A DNA stretch of 64,000 nucleotides from the NCBI GenBank assembly GCA_947000775.1, contig CAMQGK010000334.1, positions 4,040,501 through 4,104,500 on the forward strand. The letters are read 5' to 3'. Below, piece by piece: positions 46,401 through 57,900 of the stretch (positions are counted from its first letter, which is position 1; every line of letters begins with the position of its first letter). Source of the DNA: Pterois miles. Lineage: Eukaryota > Chordata > Actinopteri > Perciformes > Scorpaenidae. The position numbers were made by a program, and so were the translations under genes. The notes below the pieces were generated by a model. The model searched no databases, was not told the DNA's origin, and was given only the letters and a program-made list of their open reading frames with translations.

Positions 46401-47754
46401 CCAGAATGAATTTTGCCTATATATCTAGGATATTGCAGTCCTCACAGAACACATTTTCACCCTGTGTGTCCCTTTTTAGGCTACAACAAATGGCGCAATT
46501 TCTGTGGGCTCTCACAGCCACGAAATCTGCCAGAGCTGGCTCAAGTGCTGAAAAATATCACACTGGCCAAGAAACTTCTGGATCTCTACGGAACACCTGA
46601 CAACATTGATCCGTGGTTGGGAGGAGCGGCTGAGCCAATGGTCCGTGGAGGCAGAGTGGGACCCCTGTTTGCCTGTTTGATTGCCACTCAGTTCAAGAAG
46701 ACCCGCCAGGGAGACCGGTATGTTACATAACTGACATTGCAAGATGTAGAGATATTTGTGTTAACTCCACCTTTAACTGCACATTCACTTCGACTTTAAA
46801 ATTACCAAACTGTCCAATTTCAGACTTTGGTGGGAGAACAATGGGGTCTTCACTGAGGCCCAGAAGATCTCCCTGAGGAGAGTATCATTCGCCCGCATCA
46901 TCTGTGACAACACTGGTATCACTGAAGTACCGGAAAACCCCTTCCTGTACCGGCCTCGAGGGTCCGGTTACACCCGGTGTGAGAGCATCAGTGCCTTTGA
47001 CCTCAGTCCGTGGAAGGAGAATGGTGAGTTGATGTCCTGAAAACCTCTCTGACACAGCAGACCAAAGACAATCAGCGGCAACATAAGAATATTTTGAAAA
47101 TATTGATATTGAATTTTTACTTTAAATTTTCTCTAGTACACAAGTCACAAGGACCCCTGGGACCGCCAGGTAAATCTACCATTTTCCACAAATGCTTAAA
47201 TTGATATACTAAAAGTATTACTTTAAAATACTGTAATGCGAAGGGTCTGTTGATATACAGTAATTGTTCTCATGTTGTTTTTTTTTTTTTTAAATCCAGG
47301 ACCCCAAGGACCACGTGGTCCTAGTGGCCCTCCCCCTCCCGGACCTCCTGGACCACCTGGACCTCCTGGTGTCATGGTGAAAGTTGCCTTCTCCGTGCAA
47401 CTGGGCTACAACATCCCCAAACCCGGCTTGCCCATCTCCTTCGGTGTTGTCATTTACAATGGCCAGAACAGCTATAACACAAAAACAGGATATTTTATAT
47501 GTCAGCATCCGGGTGTTTACGAATTCCAGTTCCACTGCACCATCCGCAACAGCGCTGCCAGCTTGTATCTGATGCGTAACAACCAACTGATTCTGCACTC
47601 ATTCACCACCAAGCATAGCGGTTTCATCATAGCCAGTGGCAACACATATATTAAGCTTGTGAAGGGAGATCGTGTCTTTCTGTTTGCCAGAGAAGGTTGC
47701 AGCAGTCTGACCAAGGATTGTGTCTTTTCAGGGCATCTGCTTTTCACAGAGTAG
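43418..47754 (+). CDS. Haem peroxidase (MPO/EPX family) fused to collagen and C1q domains, copy B
   Basis: Fourteen exons: 43418-43484, 43795-43882, 44014-44192, 44286-44409, 44561-44690, 44818-45024, 45113-45458, 45569-45729, 45843-46101, 46192-46362, 46480-46717, 46824-47023, 47137-47169, 47300-47754. Total 2658 nt, 885 residues, all GT-AG, phases consistent. Residues 1-~22 are a signal peptide, then a propeptide. The peroxidase has Gln227, Asp230 and His231 (distal haem), Arg384, Glu387 (haem ester) and His482 (proximal). Glu387 is followed by Asn, so the Met that gives human MPO its sulfonium haem bond is absent, as in EPX and LPO. After SPWKEN the frame enters Gly-X-Y repeats (~729-758) and a C1q domain (~762-885, AFSVQLG...GVYEFQFHC...SGHLLFTE). 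Expected to be secreted or granule-stored, and trimeric through C1q. The EPX versus MPO orthologue is not settled. Confidence 0.88.
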
Positions 47755-48949
47755 GAGACTGTTGACTTTATACAGCTCTTGACCCACGACATCCTCAAAA
47801 CACTGCACCAATAACTCTGTTTCAACCAGATATTTAGTCTAACATACTGTACACCCCTTAAATGTTGCAAACGGGGTTAGATAATCCCACCAGGATTAAC
47901 AGCACAGGTAAATTATTCTGATCTGACCTTTTCTCAGGCTGAAATTAAGCAGAGCTGAGTCGAGAGCTTGATGAAGTCATCAGTTTCTACCAATAGGAAT
48001 TATAAATTAAGATGTTCTTAGGCAATTAAGGACAAAATAATTAATTGATGTGTAAAATGGTGATATTTCTGTAGTGGTTCTTACTATACATATGTGTCAA
48101 TGTTCAGTCCAGACAGTGTTTTTTCTAGGCAAGAAAAAACTAAACAATTATCATTCTTTCTCTTTGACTCACACAAGGTTGTTCCATGTGTACCAGTCAT
48201 TGACCGTCATAATGGCAATTATATTATTAAAGAAAAACATCTTTGGCATGAATCAGTTCAATAACTGAAGAAGTCAAGTGTTGAAGTATCCCCAGCAGGT
48301 GTTTTTTCTACACAAAAAACAAGCAATGCTTTCTCATACAGTGTATCAGTGTCACATGAACATAGTGTACCTGTCATTGGCAATCATACTGTCAATTATT
48401 TTGTTACAGGACAATTTCATCCTGCCCCAGGGGCAAACAAATGAAAGTCAATTAGCTGTGGACATATTTCTCACTTGTTCCTTCAGTCTGTTCCTTAGCA
48501 GTCGCTTCAGCCGTTTTGCTTGCAATGGGAAACTCATTTTCTTTTGAATTGCTAATTTCCTTTTCTTTCTCTCTAATCTGAAAAGTTTACTATACAGACC
48601 ACTTTGACAACCCAGGTTTGGTAAATGAATGTAAACTGTCATGTAATCCTGAAATGAGAGAGCTGCAATAGCCAGAACTTTGATTTTAGTTTACTTATGG
48701 GATAAAAATTCTTGTTTTTCCAGAGTTTAAGTGTAAATCGGGTTATGTGTGACATTAATAAATGGTTATGGTACAGATGAACCACTGCCTCTGAATTATG
48801 TTTATGACGATAGAGCACCTTCAGAGAACGGTTTTGTTTGCAGAGCCAGAGAACTACATTTGATGATGTTCATGAACACACCAGTAGATGGCACCAACAT
48901 ACAGTCTGTTAACAACTGGAAAGCAGGCACAACATGTGATTGCTGCTTT
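47755..48949. other. 3' flank of peroxidase copy B
   Basis: No gene seen. An AATAAA about 1 kb downstream (near 48756) could end a long 3' UTR, but this is weak. The remaining open frames lack features. Confidence 0.4.
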
Positions 48950-49283
48950 GAAGAAGAAGAAGAAGAAGATATTCCTTTACTAGCCCGCTAGGGGAAATTC
49001 AATTTAAACTTGTAAACTGTATACACACACATGCACAAACAGGTCCATATACATGCAACAATTGGAGAGATGTCAGAGTGAGGGGGCTGCTCCTGAGAAG
49101 CGCCCCGAGAGGGGGGGGGGTTTGGTGCCTTGCTCAGGGGCACCTCGGCAGTGCCCAAGAGGGAAAAAATGGCACCTCTCCAGCTACCAGTTCACACTTG
49201 GTTCTTGGTCCATGTCGGGACTTGAACCGGTGACCCTCCGGTTCCCAAGCCAACTCCCTACAGACTGAGCTACTGCCGCCCCC
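48950..49283 (-). mobile_element. tRNA-derived SINE, copy 3, near full length
   Basis: Same element as 25170-25508, reversed. The tail at the left is next to a GAA run. The complete head at the right ends GAGCTACTGCCGCCCCC, with B box complement GGACTTGAACC. A run of ten Gs near 49111-49120 replaces part of the body. Confidence 0.9.
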
Positions 49284-50174
49284 AATACTGGACTGGACAT
49301 ACTGGACTTAATGGTTATTAAGATAAACTGTTGATTTGTAGTTGTAGCTTATGCTGCAGGTGGTATCATACAAAACATCTAAATAGTCTTTGTAAGAGCT
49401 CCAGTTAAAGCAAAGCAAATAGTCAAAATTAGCTGACTGCTTGGAGCTAAATTACAATTGTAACAGTACAATTGTTCAGAAGGGATATTTATTTATGTTG
49501 CATCTACAGTCTCTAAATTTAACAACTTTGTTTCACCTAAACTTCTTCCCGTGGACTGGAAAGACCTAGATGACCTCAACTCAGTAGTTGGTGAATAGCA
49601 AAGTTTCTATTGCAGTAATAACAAATCATGCAAATCAAAAATAACATTCAGTGATGCTCAGGAGCAAATGCTTTACTTTTCAGATGATTTATGGTGTGCC
49701 ATAAACACATGAGCCTAAAAACTGGTGATAAGGTTACAAAACAGATGCAATGAGAAAGTGAGTTTTGGTGGGTTTTACCTGCATCTGTATAACTAGGATG
49801 CAATATGAGTTATTACATAGTGAGTGAATTTATGCTCAGCTCGTCATCACTAGGAGGTGAGACATCCTCTTATATTTGTGGAGTCAATTAAACATAACAA
49901 AGAGTTCAACTTTACAGTTTCATTCTCTTGTGATGTCTTAAAATGTTTTAAAAGTTATTTCAGCACATCTTCTGAAGTGCACTGAAATCACTGCACAATA
50001 ACTGTTAATTTAAAGGAAGTTGTAACACTATCGCTTAGGTTTGGACCGTTTTCCACATCATGGTATTGTACATGTTGGTGAGAGAAAACAAGTTTGTTTA
50101 TAATGTAATGTATTTAAGAAGCTTTGTTTTTGTCTGACATATGTTTTCCCTCCAGGGATTAATTAATAAAGGTT
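49284..50174. other. Intergenic sequence, nothing recognised
   Basis: AT-rich. It ends in a LINE/SINE-type tail (TTAATTAATAAAGGTTC) leading into the microsatellite at 50175, so a decayed L2-related 3' end probably occupies the last part. Confidence 0.4.
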
Positions 50175-50230
50175 CATCTTATCTTATCTTATCTTATCTT
50201 ATCTTATCTTATCTTATCTTATCTTATCTT
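50175..50230 (+). repeat. (ATCTT)n microsatellite
   Basis: Eleven or so perfect 5-base units directly after an AATAAAGGTTC retroelement tail. Confidence 0.95.
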
Positions 50231-50231
50231 G

Positions 50232-51052
50232 TGTCTAACTGGCACAGGGCTGCTGCTCCACCACGCGCATCATGCGCTGTGCTACGGCACTAAGTGCTGG
50301 AAGGGGCACCACGGTTATGATCATCATCAGGGTCCCAAATTAACACCCACCAGGTGCCAAATGTGGGCAGATTTTCAGTTTGGTGAGTAACTCTCTGAAG
50401 GCTATCAGCCACACTGGCAAGTAAACATTTGTACCAAAATGTCATGTCTTGTTATAAAAACTGAGAGTCCTTACCATATTTTAGCATCAACAGCACCCCA
50501 TCAGAGATGTTGGGTTTGTATACTTTTTCAGAGATCCTTTATTGATTTGTTCTGAAGAGGATTCGCTTGTGGAAATAACTGAACAAAATGATCAGAACTC
50601 CTTTATGGATTTGTTTGGGAAGATATTTACTCGTGGGGAAAAAACTGAACAGAACAAACTGAATTTCTATCTTTTGTTGCTTATTGCTAAATCTCTTTTT
50701 TAAAATTGAACTCTGGACTCTTTATTTCCGCTGAATGTTACTGACACTTGCATTTGATTATCTTAAACTTAACTCCCCAGATCCACTTTTTTTTAAACCA
50801 ATCTAACAGCATCCAATCACGTTTCAGGAGAAAACCATGACAAACAAATGTTACCTTACTGAGCATCAGTTGGATCCAGTTACTGTGTTGTTGAAATGAC
50901 ATTACATTTAGTGATGAGCGCATATTGCTTGTTTAGTACTCAAGAGTCCTGAGTTGGGACTTGACTTGGGACAAGAGTGCACACACTTGAGACTTACTTG
51001 TGACTTGGTCCCACCTCTGGTAGCCTATACCTGGTGAAATATCAGGAAGGTT
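50232..51052 (-). repeat. ~820-bp repeat, right inverted copy
   Basis: Inverted partner of 41365-42190. The hAT-like end appears as GGTCCCACCTCTG at about 51006-51018, and similarity continues beyond it into CTATACCTGG...AGGAAGGTTTT. The repeat therefore extends outside that terminus and may itself be composite. Confidence 0.8.
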
Positions 51053-52024
51053 TTGTTATACTTTTTGTTGACACTAGCTGCTTACTGTACTAGAAAGAAC
51101 AAGCGTGTCAGTTTTGTCCAGCTGAATGCTGTTGTGTACCACACTGAGCTGTTTAGATCCCATTTTAACAACAAGTAATATTTTGCAGTACAATTCTGTA
51201 GTACACAGAAAATGTATATGCACTTGTGTTTTTATACAGCAAATGAATTTGTGTAGCAGTGTGTTACATGTACTATCAATAGAAAATTCACCCTTGAGCT
51301 TTCATGTAAAATCATATTCAGTGAACAGAAAATTTGCCACAAAATGACATCTATGCCAAAAGACAAACCCTGCAACAATAAAAGAACCAGCTCAACAAAA
51401 GAGCAACTAATTGTGCCTCCTCACAGTATGTCACATCATGTCATAAGTATTTATGGACTATACATGTCTGATAATTGAATACTTTTGCATGTGCAGCTAG
51501 GGACTGGTTTGTACATGTCATTGAACGATTAGTTTTCTATGGTTTAGTTTTGCATCCCTTTTATTCACTCACCAGAAAACCAAAATTAACAGGTGAAAAA
51601 GCTCTCCAGACTGGAACAGTGATACTGATGCTCACAGTAATATTGTTCTGAACTTTTGAACTTTCTAGGCTATATGTATTTTTTAAGCCTCTGTACTATA
51701 GCAGCTGTGTAGCCTTCTATAGACCACACTTGATTTTCTTGTCTTTACAGAAATGATTTGAATCACAACAGGCCTTAATTATATTGAGATGAATCCAGTG
51801 GAGCAGATGATGCTTTTTGATATTAAATGTGTCTAAAGGTGGTCACTCCGCTTTAATTGCGGATGCAGACATTCCTCAGGGGGACCTGCATCTTTGCCTA
51901 AAACCAAAATAAGTAAACAGCAAAACGAGCGCAGTGTAAGGCGATCGATGGGAGACGTGGTGGGTCGCATTAGCTCTGTTGTTTTCTACACAGCGGAGAG
52001 GAGGGACGGGAACCAGCTGCTGCG

Positions 52025-52083
<59 letters not shown>

Positions 52084-54906
52084 CCACGCCCCTCCTGACC
52101 TCCGTGGACACAGTGCCATCCACACAGAGGGGCTCTGGGTGTCCCATGGGAGCAGGGGAATGCTGGAGAGGACGAGCGGCACACGATACCCCATTGTTTG
52201 GTTTAGCAGTCACTGATTCCCCCCCCTCCATCCCTCCATCACCTCCTCCTCCCTAAAACACACGGGCTGAGCGTCTCAGCGGGTTAAATTGATTAGAAAG
52301 ACGTTTGTGGTTTGACTAATCCCCCATTTTCGCCCCGACTCTCCGCTTCACCAATTTAGAAAAGCCACATTTAGACAGCCAAGTCCTGCGGGTTGGGATG
52401 ACGATCGCGGTCGAGCCTGTCGCACCTGTGGGGCTGGAGAGGAGAGACGAGAACACACATAGATGATATGATACAGGAGGGTTGACTATTTGCTTGATTT
52501 CCCTGTTAAAATGAACAACTTCCAGCCAGTTTCACAATAGATAAATTATAGATATAATAGACAGCTGATAGTTTGTGAGACATTAAGTGGAATATGGGAT
52601 TTTAAACTCTCCGTTCAAGGCGCAATTATTGTAATTAATGTCAACTACCTTCTGATACACAGTCATTAAACACAGTAGCCTATTTGTCATTTAATGTATT
52701 GTGCACATAGCTGGTTTCACGGAACATCCTCACGTAACATAGACATGTTTGATCACTTGACAACTAAAATGTGCGTAATGACACGATTGGCGTCTGCCCA
52801 ACAGTCTACCTATGGCTCCAAAACAAATACTTGAGTGTTTGCCAGGACTTCCCGGAATAATTAAAGTGCAAATCTAATTTTAACTCTCATGGCCTAATTT
52901 TTGCTTGCAGGTGAGCCATCAGAGGCTTGGATTTTCTGCACAGCCATTCTGGGTCCTTAAGTTTTTGATGTGCAGACACATCAGTCCTGTGTCTGCACTA
53001 TGTTCATATGGTGCTTCTCGTCTTAAATGAGACGTCCAATAAATCCAAGCAAGCCACGTATTTTAAAGAGCGCACCTCTCTGCTTTTCAGTGGAGGAATT
53101 TTATGAAAGTGTGTCATCATACACAGATTTTTCATGGTTAAGTGGCGCTGTCAATCATGTCAGGGGAAGTGCGTGAGGGACCCGGCGACAGGGCGGAGAC
53201 TCGGCAGCAGGATTCCCCAAGACTGCTCTCATAATTGGGGGAACATCTGACTTTGTCCCGCGCTGGCAGATGGTGGGTTGAGGCGGGATCCAAAGGGGGG
53301 AGATTTACATCCATTGTCCGGGCGCACAAACTCCACACAGAGACAATAGTACTGGTGAGGGGCAAAGAAAAAAAAAACTTTCCTTTTTCATCGCCAGATG
53401 AACAGGAAATTAAATTTTAGTCTGCAAAAAATATAAATATTTCGTTTTGTTGGGCCTAAACAACTAATTTGAATTATTTGATCATATTGATTATTTGACA
53501 ATATGATTAAATGTAAAATTTGTAGAAAAAAGTTTTTACACTTTTTAGGTTTATTACAGCCTGAAATGATCCAAATCAGCAGATAACGAAACTTTGTCAT
53601 AACGCATCCCAAAATATCCACGAGTTGGTTTGTTTTCTATATAGAAAACATGACAAATAACGTTTTTTATCAGCGTTATTTCTAACTGACTTCATGACCA
53701 CTGTGCCTTTGATAAGACAGTCTGCTGTATTGATTAAGAACTCATTTCGGGCGCTGTCAGGCAGCGGTCCAAACGCCAATCGGAGCGCAGCGCTGTCCGC
53801 TGCTGGTGGAGATTGATGGACCAACCAGACGTCCATTGTTGCAGCTGACACTGATGCGATGCCTCCTCAGCGGAATCACCGCGTTCAAAAGAGCAGACGG
53901 TCGGCCGTCGAGCTGCTGAATACGCGCCTGTCGAGAGCGCACTTGTGTTAGATTCTGACTTGAATGAAAAGACCAAACAGGATTTGCTGCACAGACCTCA
54001 AGGCAGCGCGCAGTGGAGACTCTAAACCCGCATTTTAACAAGTGAAACACTCAGAGATGAACAAATAGAAAAATAAAACATGTAAGCCTTTGTTAACATT
54101 TGTCCACAATTCTGATGTTGAATAATATAAGTGGTCTCCTCACCACGAACACACGTTCATTTCAATCCCACCACTAGTAATAGTCTGCATTTTTTACTTA
54201 AAGTATTAAGTGATGCTTTAAAATGCATAAAATTGTGCGTTTTTCCTTTATCATCCCAACTTAATGAGTGAAAAGTTTGCTGCCCGAGTCACTGGTTGGA
54301 TGCTGAATCTGGCAGAAGTCCAAACAACGGATGCACTTTACACCAATGAGAGCATCCATTTCAACAATCGGTCCCCCATATGGCACTAAGGCCCCTCCTC
54401 CACGCTCTATCCCGGCAGAGGGTCTCATTCATGCTTCAAGACAGCGGTTCACTGCGAGCTTCCTGGCCCTCGGATCAACTGTTTTGATCCGATCTGGCCC
54501 ACTGACAAAGGAAGACTTTATGCAGACACATATCTGACACAATATTGTGAACCGGAGTCGCTCTGAACTGTGCGTGGAGTTGAGCCCACCGAGCAGGTGA
54601 CCGTTTGCGCTCCAACTGACTCTGGAGGTTTGCGCTTGGACAATGCTCGCAATTAGTCGGGGAATACATCAATTATCATCGTTTCAACCTTAAAAGACAG
54701 TCTGCGTGGATTTTTAACTGCCGGCGCCTTCTGAAACATCATCACACCGCGTCGGTCATTTATTTTTCAAAGCTGTGGAGGAGCGCAGCGCCTTGTTGGA
54801 GTGGACCTTCTGTTGTTTGCCAAAGTGCTTTCGCTCTCCAGCTCAGCTTGTGTTTTTTTTTCTTAAGTTCAAAAAAGTGCACCGAGACGCGCAGGACAGG
54901 GTTTAA
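51053..54906. other. Upstream region of ebf2
   Basis: No exon of another gene is seen. A (CA)n tract lies at 52028-52081. From about 51930 to 54900 GC content and CpG frequency rise in patches (for example 53760-54010 and 54560-54900), as expected near the 5' end of a developmental transcription factor gene. The 5' UTR of ebf2 must end at 54906. No transcription start can be fixed from sequence. Confidence 0.45.
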
Positions 54907-57900
54907 ATGTTCGGGATCCAGGAGCACCTGATTCGAGAAGTAAGCGGATTAAAAGAGAGAAGTCTTGGAGAGGAGATGGATCCGGTCCGGTCGTGGGTGC
55001 GTAATGTCGGGGTTGTGGACGCGAACGTAGCGGCACAGAGGTACAGTACAAACTCAGCTCATCTGTTGACACTCTCATCAGTTATTTTCATCAGCTGCTT
55101 TCAACCTTGTTGGCAACGTGACAACATTTTATTTGCATCATGAGCACCATGTAGTTTATAATGTGTGAAAATTTAACAACAGAAAAAGCTGCAAACTACT
55201 TGTTGCAAAAGGTGACACGAGTCCCCTTTAAAACGCGCTGACCCCAACTCACAAAACGACTTTTAATATGAAGAAAAAAACAACCCTTGTTTTTAAATAT
55301 TAATTTTAAAGTATCTTCATCACAGGTCACAAAAGAAAAGTAGGCCCATATTACCAAAACGTAAAACTAATAATCAGAACTATCCGACTTTAACATAAAG
55401 TCACACACAAGAGGCATTTGTTCAGATAATTTACTCTCGTTCAAAAGGTCAACTTACTTATGAAGTTTACACAATTTGATTTGAGATTTTATTTAATTTC
55501 TGAAAACCTGTTTCTGACTAAAGCTAAATATATTTTCCCAGACCAGTTATTTTAGTTGATGAAAAACTCCTTTTTCCTCTGCGGCCACACACTTTATACT
55601 GTCATGATTGTTCATCCGCAGAAGTTATAATATTGATCAATATTGTTTTTCAAGTTAGCCAAAATGTTCAATCATCATCTTAACATTTTTCATTTCTTTA
55701 CCAACACACACACACACACACACACACACAGTGTTCTCATAACCGACATGTCCAAAGTTTAGAAATCACTGTAAAGTAATATAAATAGAAGGCAACAAGT
55801 TAATTAGTATAATACATAAGCCTTAATATAGAATATAGATAACGTATAAAACAACAACACTTGCGCTATTTATAACTATATTTGGAATATTGTATATCAT
55901 TACATACCATGGAATATGTTATTGAACATTGAAAAATAATTTATAAAAATCTTAATTGTAATATTTTATCCAAAAAACAACAACAAAGAAAAAAATATAA
56001 CAAAAAATCGTTATGGACGATTTTCCTCTCAGGATTATTTTTTTTTTATTCATGAAAGAAACGTTTAAGGCTGCCAGGGAATAAAATGCATAAACTACAT
56101 TTAGGTTATCTGAAAAGATTTTAGATCAAATTTAATTTACAGGAAAAACTCCTTCAGACTCTATTATGTGGCCTAAATCTTTAAGTTGATTAAATTCTGA
56201 AACAGCAGCCTATTTACATTTAGTCATTTTAACCAACATGCCTCATCAGTCCTAAAGTCAAAAATGTTGATGTTTATTTATTATCTTTTCAGTTTTCAAG
56301 CTATTATATAATATATAAAATATAGTATATAGCATAGTTTTCCTGCTTTTCCTTTTTACCTTGTTTTTGTGTATATTTCTAGACCACCTTAATTTCTTCT
56401 TGACAAGAAAAATGGCCTTTAAGTTATAGAAAAACTCAATATTATAAATATTCTGTACATTGTTGTTTTGTTTTCTGCAAATTATTGACAGTAATTGTGT
56501 GGATAAGCTGTAGGCTTTCACAACTGAGAATTTAAATAAAATTGGGGGAGCAGTGAGAAATTAAATATGATAAATGTTTAAAAAAAACAAATTTGATGTA
56601 AAATTGGGTTTCCATGATTTACTTTTTTTTAGTTTTTGTCTAATATAGATTTGAGAAATATTTTCAGCCACATTGTTAGACTGTACATTAATTACACACA
56701 CCTTTCTATGATCAGGATACATCAGTTTATTGTGACACAGTGTGACAGTGTGGGGCTGACTGTGTCCTGTTGTGTCCTCAGTGGGGTAGCTCTGTCCAGA
56801 GCACATTTTGAGAAGCAGCCGCCCTCGAATCTCCGCAAGTCCAACTTCTTCCACTTTGTCCTGGCGCTCTACGACAGACACGGCCAACCTGTGGAGGTGG
56901 AGAGGACTGCGTTTGTGGACTTTGTTGAGCATGAAAAGGTGTGTTTCTCAACGCCTGTCTGTCTTAATGATCATTTATTTCTGGATCAGTTCACTATATC
57001 ATCTTAACAGTTATCCCAGGGACATTTTTAACACCCACAACAATAAATCTGAAGCAGCAGCATCTGAAAAATAACAGAATATATTAGTGATATATTTCAG
57101 CTGTAACCAGGTGCTCAGCTTGATCTCCCCATCTCCAGTAAAGCCAAGCATATATCGAACAGCTGACGGCTACATGTTTACACAAGCTCTCCCCTCAATG
57201 AGCTGATGATGTGGGATTGAAAAAGAATATCTAATGACTAATTAGCAGCTTGCCTCATTAGGAGGACATCACTACTTTTTAAAATGCAAATTATGCTTGC
57301 TCCTGTTAAGTTATACAGTGAACTAATCATCAAAGTCTCTTTTCCTTCATGTGCCCCCCTCCCATACTCTAAATACTGCTGCTGATGTGGGGGGAGGTGG
57401 ATTCCTCAAGTTGGACAGACCAAAATAAGGAAGGGAGCAGCGTGGAGGCCGAGTTAGAAAGAGACTGTCTTCAGTGGGAACCTTATGCCCAGTGTTGACG
57501 GATGTTTCTGCCTTGTGGCGAGGGGAGCGAGCCTCCTAAACTGGCAACACATCCCCCCTGTGAGAAAGACAAGAGGACACCGTCCTGTCAGCTGAAGTTC
57601 AAACATAGTTTTACCATGAACTTCATTATAAGGGAGGGAGAGGGCTAACACCAGGGCTGAAGGCTGTCAGTGTGCTCCCCTTTGTGCCACCCAGGCCAGC
57701 GTAGAGTAATATGACGGCTGTGGAAGAGTTCATTTTCTGCATGGTTAACCTGGCATCTGTTTTTGCTTTGTAATTATGCAGAGGTGGAGTGATGGCAAGG
57801 CGGAATAAACGCTCCTCTGTGTATATTTCACAAAACTTATGAAGCTCGGCATCCATCTATCTCCTGACATTAAGTCTCAATCTCACTTTTGATTTTAAGC

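Noticed and set aside
51970..52256. Open frames of 74-120 codons around 52.0-52.25 kb on both strands
   Set aside because: Driven by a (CA)n microsatellite; no domain or splice partners.
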